Source: Ruminococcus sp.
GTDB taxonomy: Bacteria > Bacillota > Clostridia > Oscillospirales > Ruminococcaceae
Direction: 5' to 3'
DNA length: 5,216 nt
Assembly (NCBI GenBank): GCA_017544125.1
Contig: JAFYET010000103.1
Coordinates: 1-5,216, forward strand
Shown here: positions 4,943 through 5,216 of the stretch, piece by piece
Position numbering within the stretch: position 1 is the first letter of the stretch
How the letters are laid out: each line of letters begins with the position of its first letter
The notes under the pieces: model-generated
What the model was told of the DNA's origin: nothing
Databases searched by the model: none
What the model saw: the letters and a program-made list of their open reading frames with translations, nothing else
Program-made: the position numbers and the translations under genes

Positions 4943-4959
4943 GGCGCAGCCGCTTTTTT
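4940..4959 (+). terminator. Intrinsic terminator, plus strand
   Basis: AGCGGC (4940-4945) and GCCGCT (4949-4954) form a GC-rich stem with the loop GCA, followed directly by six T residues (4954-4959). This is a textbook Rho-independent shape on the plus strand. No plus-strand gene lies before it in the window. It could protect the lysine-riboswitch transcription unit starting near 5104 from antisense or read-through transcription, or simply be part of a repeat module that happens to fit the form. Confidence 0.65.
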
Positions 4960-5005
4960 AAATCCATCCGCCGCAGGCGGATACCTTAATTATGCATTAT
5001 GCATT
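4960..5005 (+). repeat. Hairpin-heptad repeat module, copy 2
   Basis: This 46-base segment equals positions 1-46 except for one base in the hairpin loop. The hairpin is ATCCGCC (4967-4972 with A4966), loop GCA, GGCGGAT (4976-4982), followed by two ATGCATT heptamers (4992-5005) against four in copy 1. It starts directly after the T tract of the terminator and lies about 64 bases before the -35 box of the lysine-riboswitch promoter. Confidence 0.85.
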
Positions 5006-5068
5006 GCCCTTGTGCATTGTACACCTAAAATCTTAACGTGGGGCGGGAAATTTTTTTCCTTCACACTC

Positions 5069-5097
5069 TTGACAAGGCGGGTATAATCTGTTATTAT
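5069..5097 (+). promoter_or_regulatory. Sigma-A promoter driving the lysine riboswitch transcript
   Basis: TTGACA (5069-5074) and TATTAT (5092-5097) are separated by 17 bases, and TGT directly before the -10 box makes it an extended -10. Transcription would start near 5104, only a few bases before the first conserved riboswitch nucleotides. That placement strongly supports both calls. The unit is divergent from the five minus-strand genes. Confidence 0.88.
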
Positions 5098-5107
5098 ATT
5101 ATGTAAC

Positions 5108-5216
5108 GGATAGAGGCGCGGTCAAGAAGAGTAGTGCTCGTTTAAAAGCCCCCAAGGCTGAGTACGAAAGGCAAGACCGCCGAAGCAGACGAGTGTGGGA
5201 GCTTGTTTGCTGGACG
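5108..5216 (+). promoter_or_regulatory. Lysine riboswitch (L box), 5' part, cut by the window edge
   Basis: The leader carries the conserved L-box signatures in order: AGAGGCGC (5112-5119), AAGAGTA (5127-5133), GAAAGG (5166-5171), CGCCGAAG (5178-5185) and TTTGCTGG (5206-5213). The lower P2 stem pairs GCGGTC (5118-5123) with GACCGC (5175-5180), and the upper P2 pairs GTGCTC (5134-5139) with GAGTAC (5160-5165). P2 is capped by AGCC/GGCT with loop CCCAA. P3 pairs 5185-5193 with 5202-5210 through several G-U pairs. CCCA in the P2 loop can pair with TGGG in the P3 loop (5196-5199), as expected for the kissing interaction. P4, P5, the 3' P1 strand and the expression platform lie beyond the window. 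Such elements switch off lysine biosynthesis or transport genes when lysine is abundant; the controlled gene is not visible. Confidence 0.95.

Noticed and set aside
1..5005. Composite transposon bounded by the 46-base direct repeats
   Set aside because: There is no transposase, the repeats are short hairpin modules also present in inverted form internally, and the enclosed genes are ordinary housekeeping genes.

Overview
The window looks like chromosomal DNA from a Clostridia-type Firmicute, most plausibly a Ruminococcaceae/Oscillospirales gut bacterium. The evidence is the DnaI-like helicase loader, strong GGAGG-type ribosome binding sites, consensus sigma-A promoters, an L-box lysine riboswitch, and intergenic spacers packed with short palindromes and tandem heptamers. 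The taxonomic assignment is inference; no marker gene fixes the genus.

Five protein genes all lie on the minus strand. In transcription order (high to low coordinate) they are: a DnaC/DnaI-like AAA+ helicase loader (3813-4784), an RNA m5U methyltransferase of the TrmA/RlmC/RlmD family (2382-3551), an AT-rich GNAT acetyltransferase (1862-2293), a Bcp-type peroxiredoxin (1245-1697) and a MoxR-family AAA+ ATPase (59-985). Four have a recognisable ribosome binding site directly before an ATG. The methyltransferase start is moved to an internal ATG because its Shine-Dalgarno sequence lies inside the longer reading frame. The genes are separated by spacers of roughly 90-260 bases, and consensus-like promoters lie before the MoxR and GNAT genes, so this is a set of codirectional, largely independent housekeeping genes and not one obvious operon.

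The right end (about 5069-5216) points the other way. It holds a TTGACA-17-TATTAT promoter followed at once by the 5' part of a lysine riboswitch that is cut by the window edge. The gene it controls, presumably for lysine biosynthesis or transport, lies outside. A plus-strand intrinsic terminator (4940-4959) sits before this promoter.

The least ordinary content is in the spacers. All but the short one before the GNAT gene carry a small GC-rich hairpin next to a tandem array with a 7-base period, yet the heptamer differs from place to place (ATGCATT, TGAATAG, AGGTAAC, AATTNNN; GTGCATT/GTGAATT inside a 19-base unit). One 46-base module occurs nearly identically at both ends of the window and once, diverged, in inverted orientation. 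Another forms a 189-base nested palindrome with perfect 29-base inverted arms between the helicase-loader and methyltransferase genes, and has a half copy upstream of the loader gene. These modules adjoin or supply functional signals: the MoxR stop codon, the edge of the MoxR -35 box, and the terminator. No defence, phage, CRISPR or transposase gene is visible.
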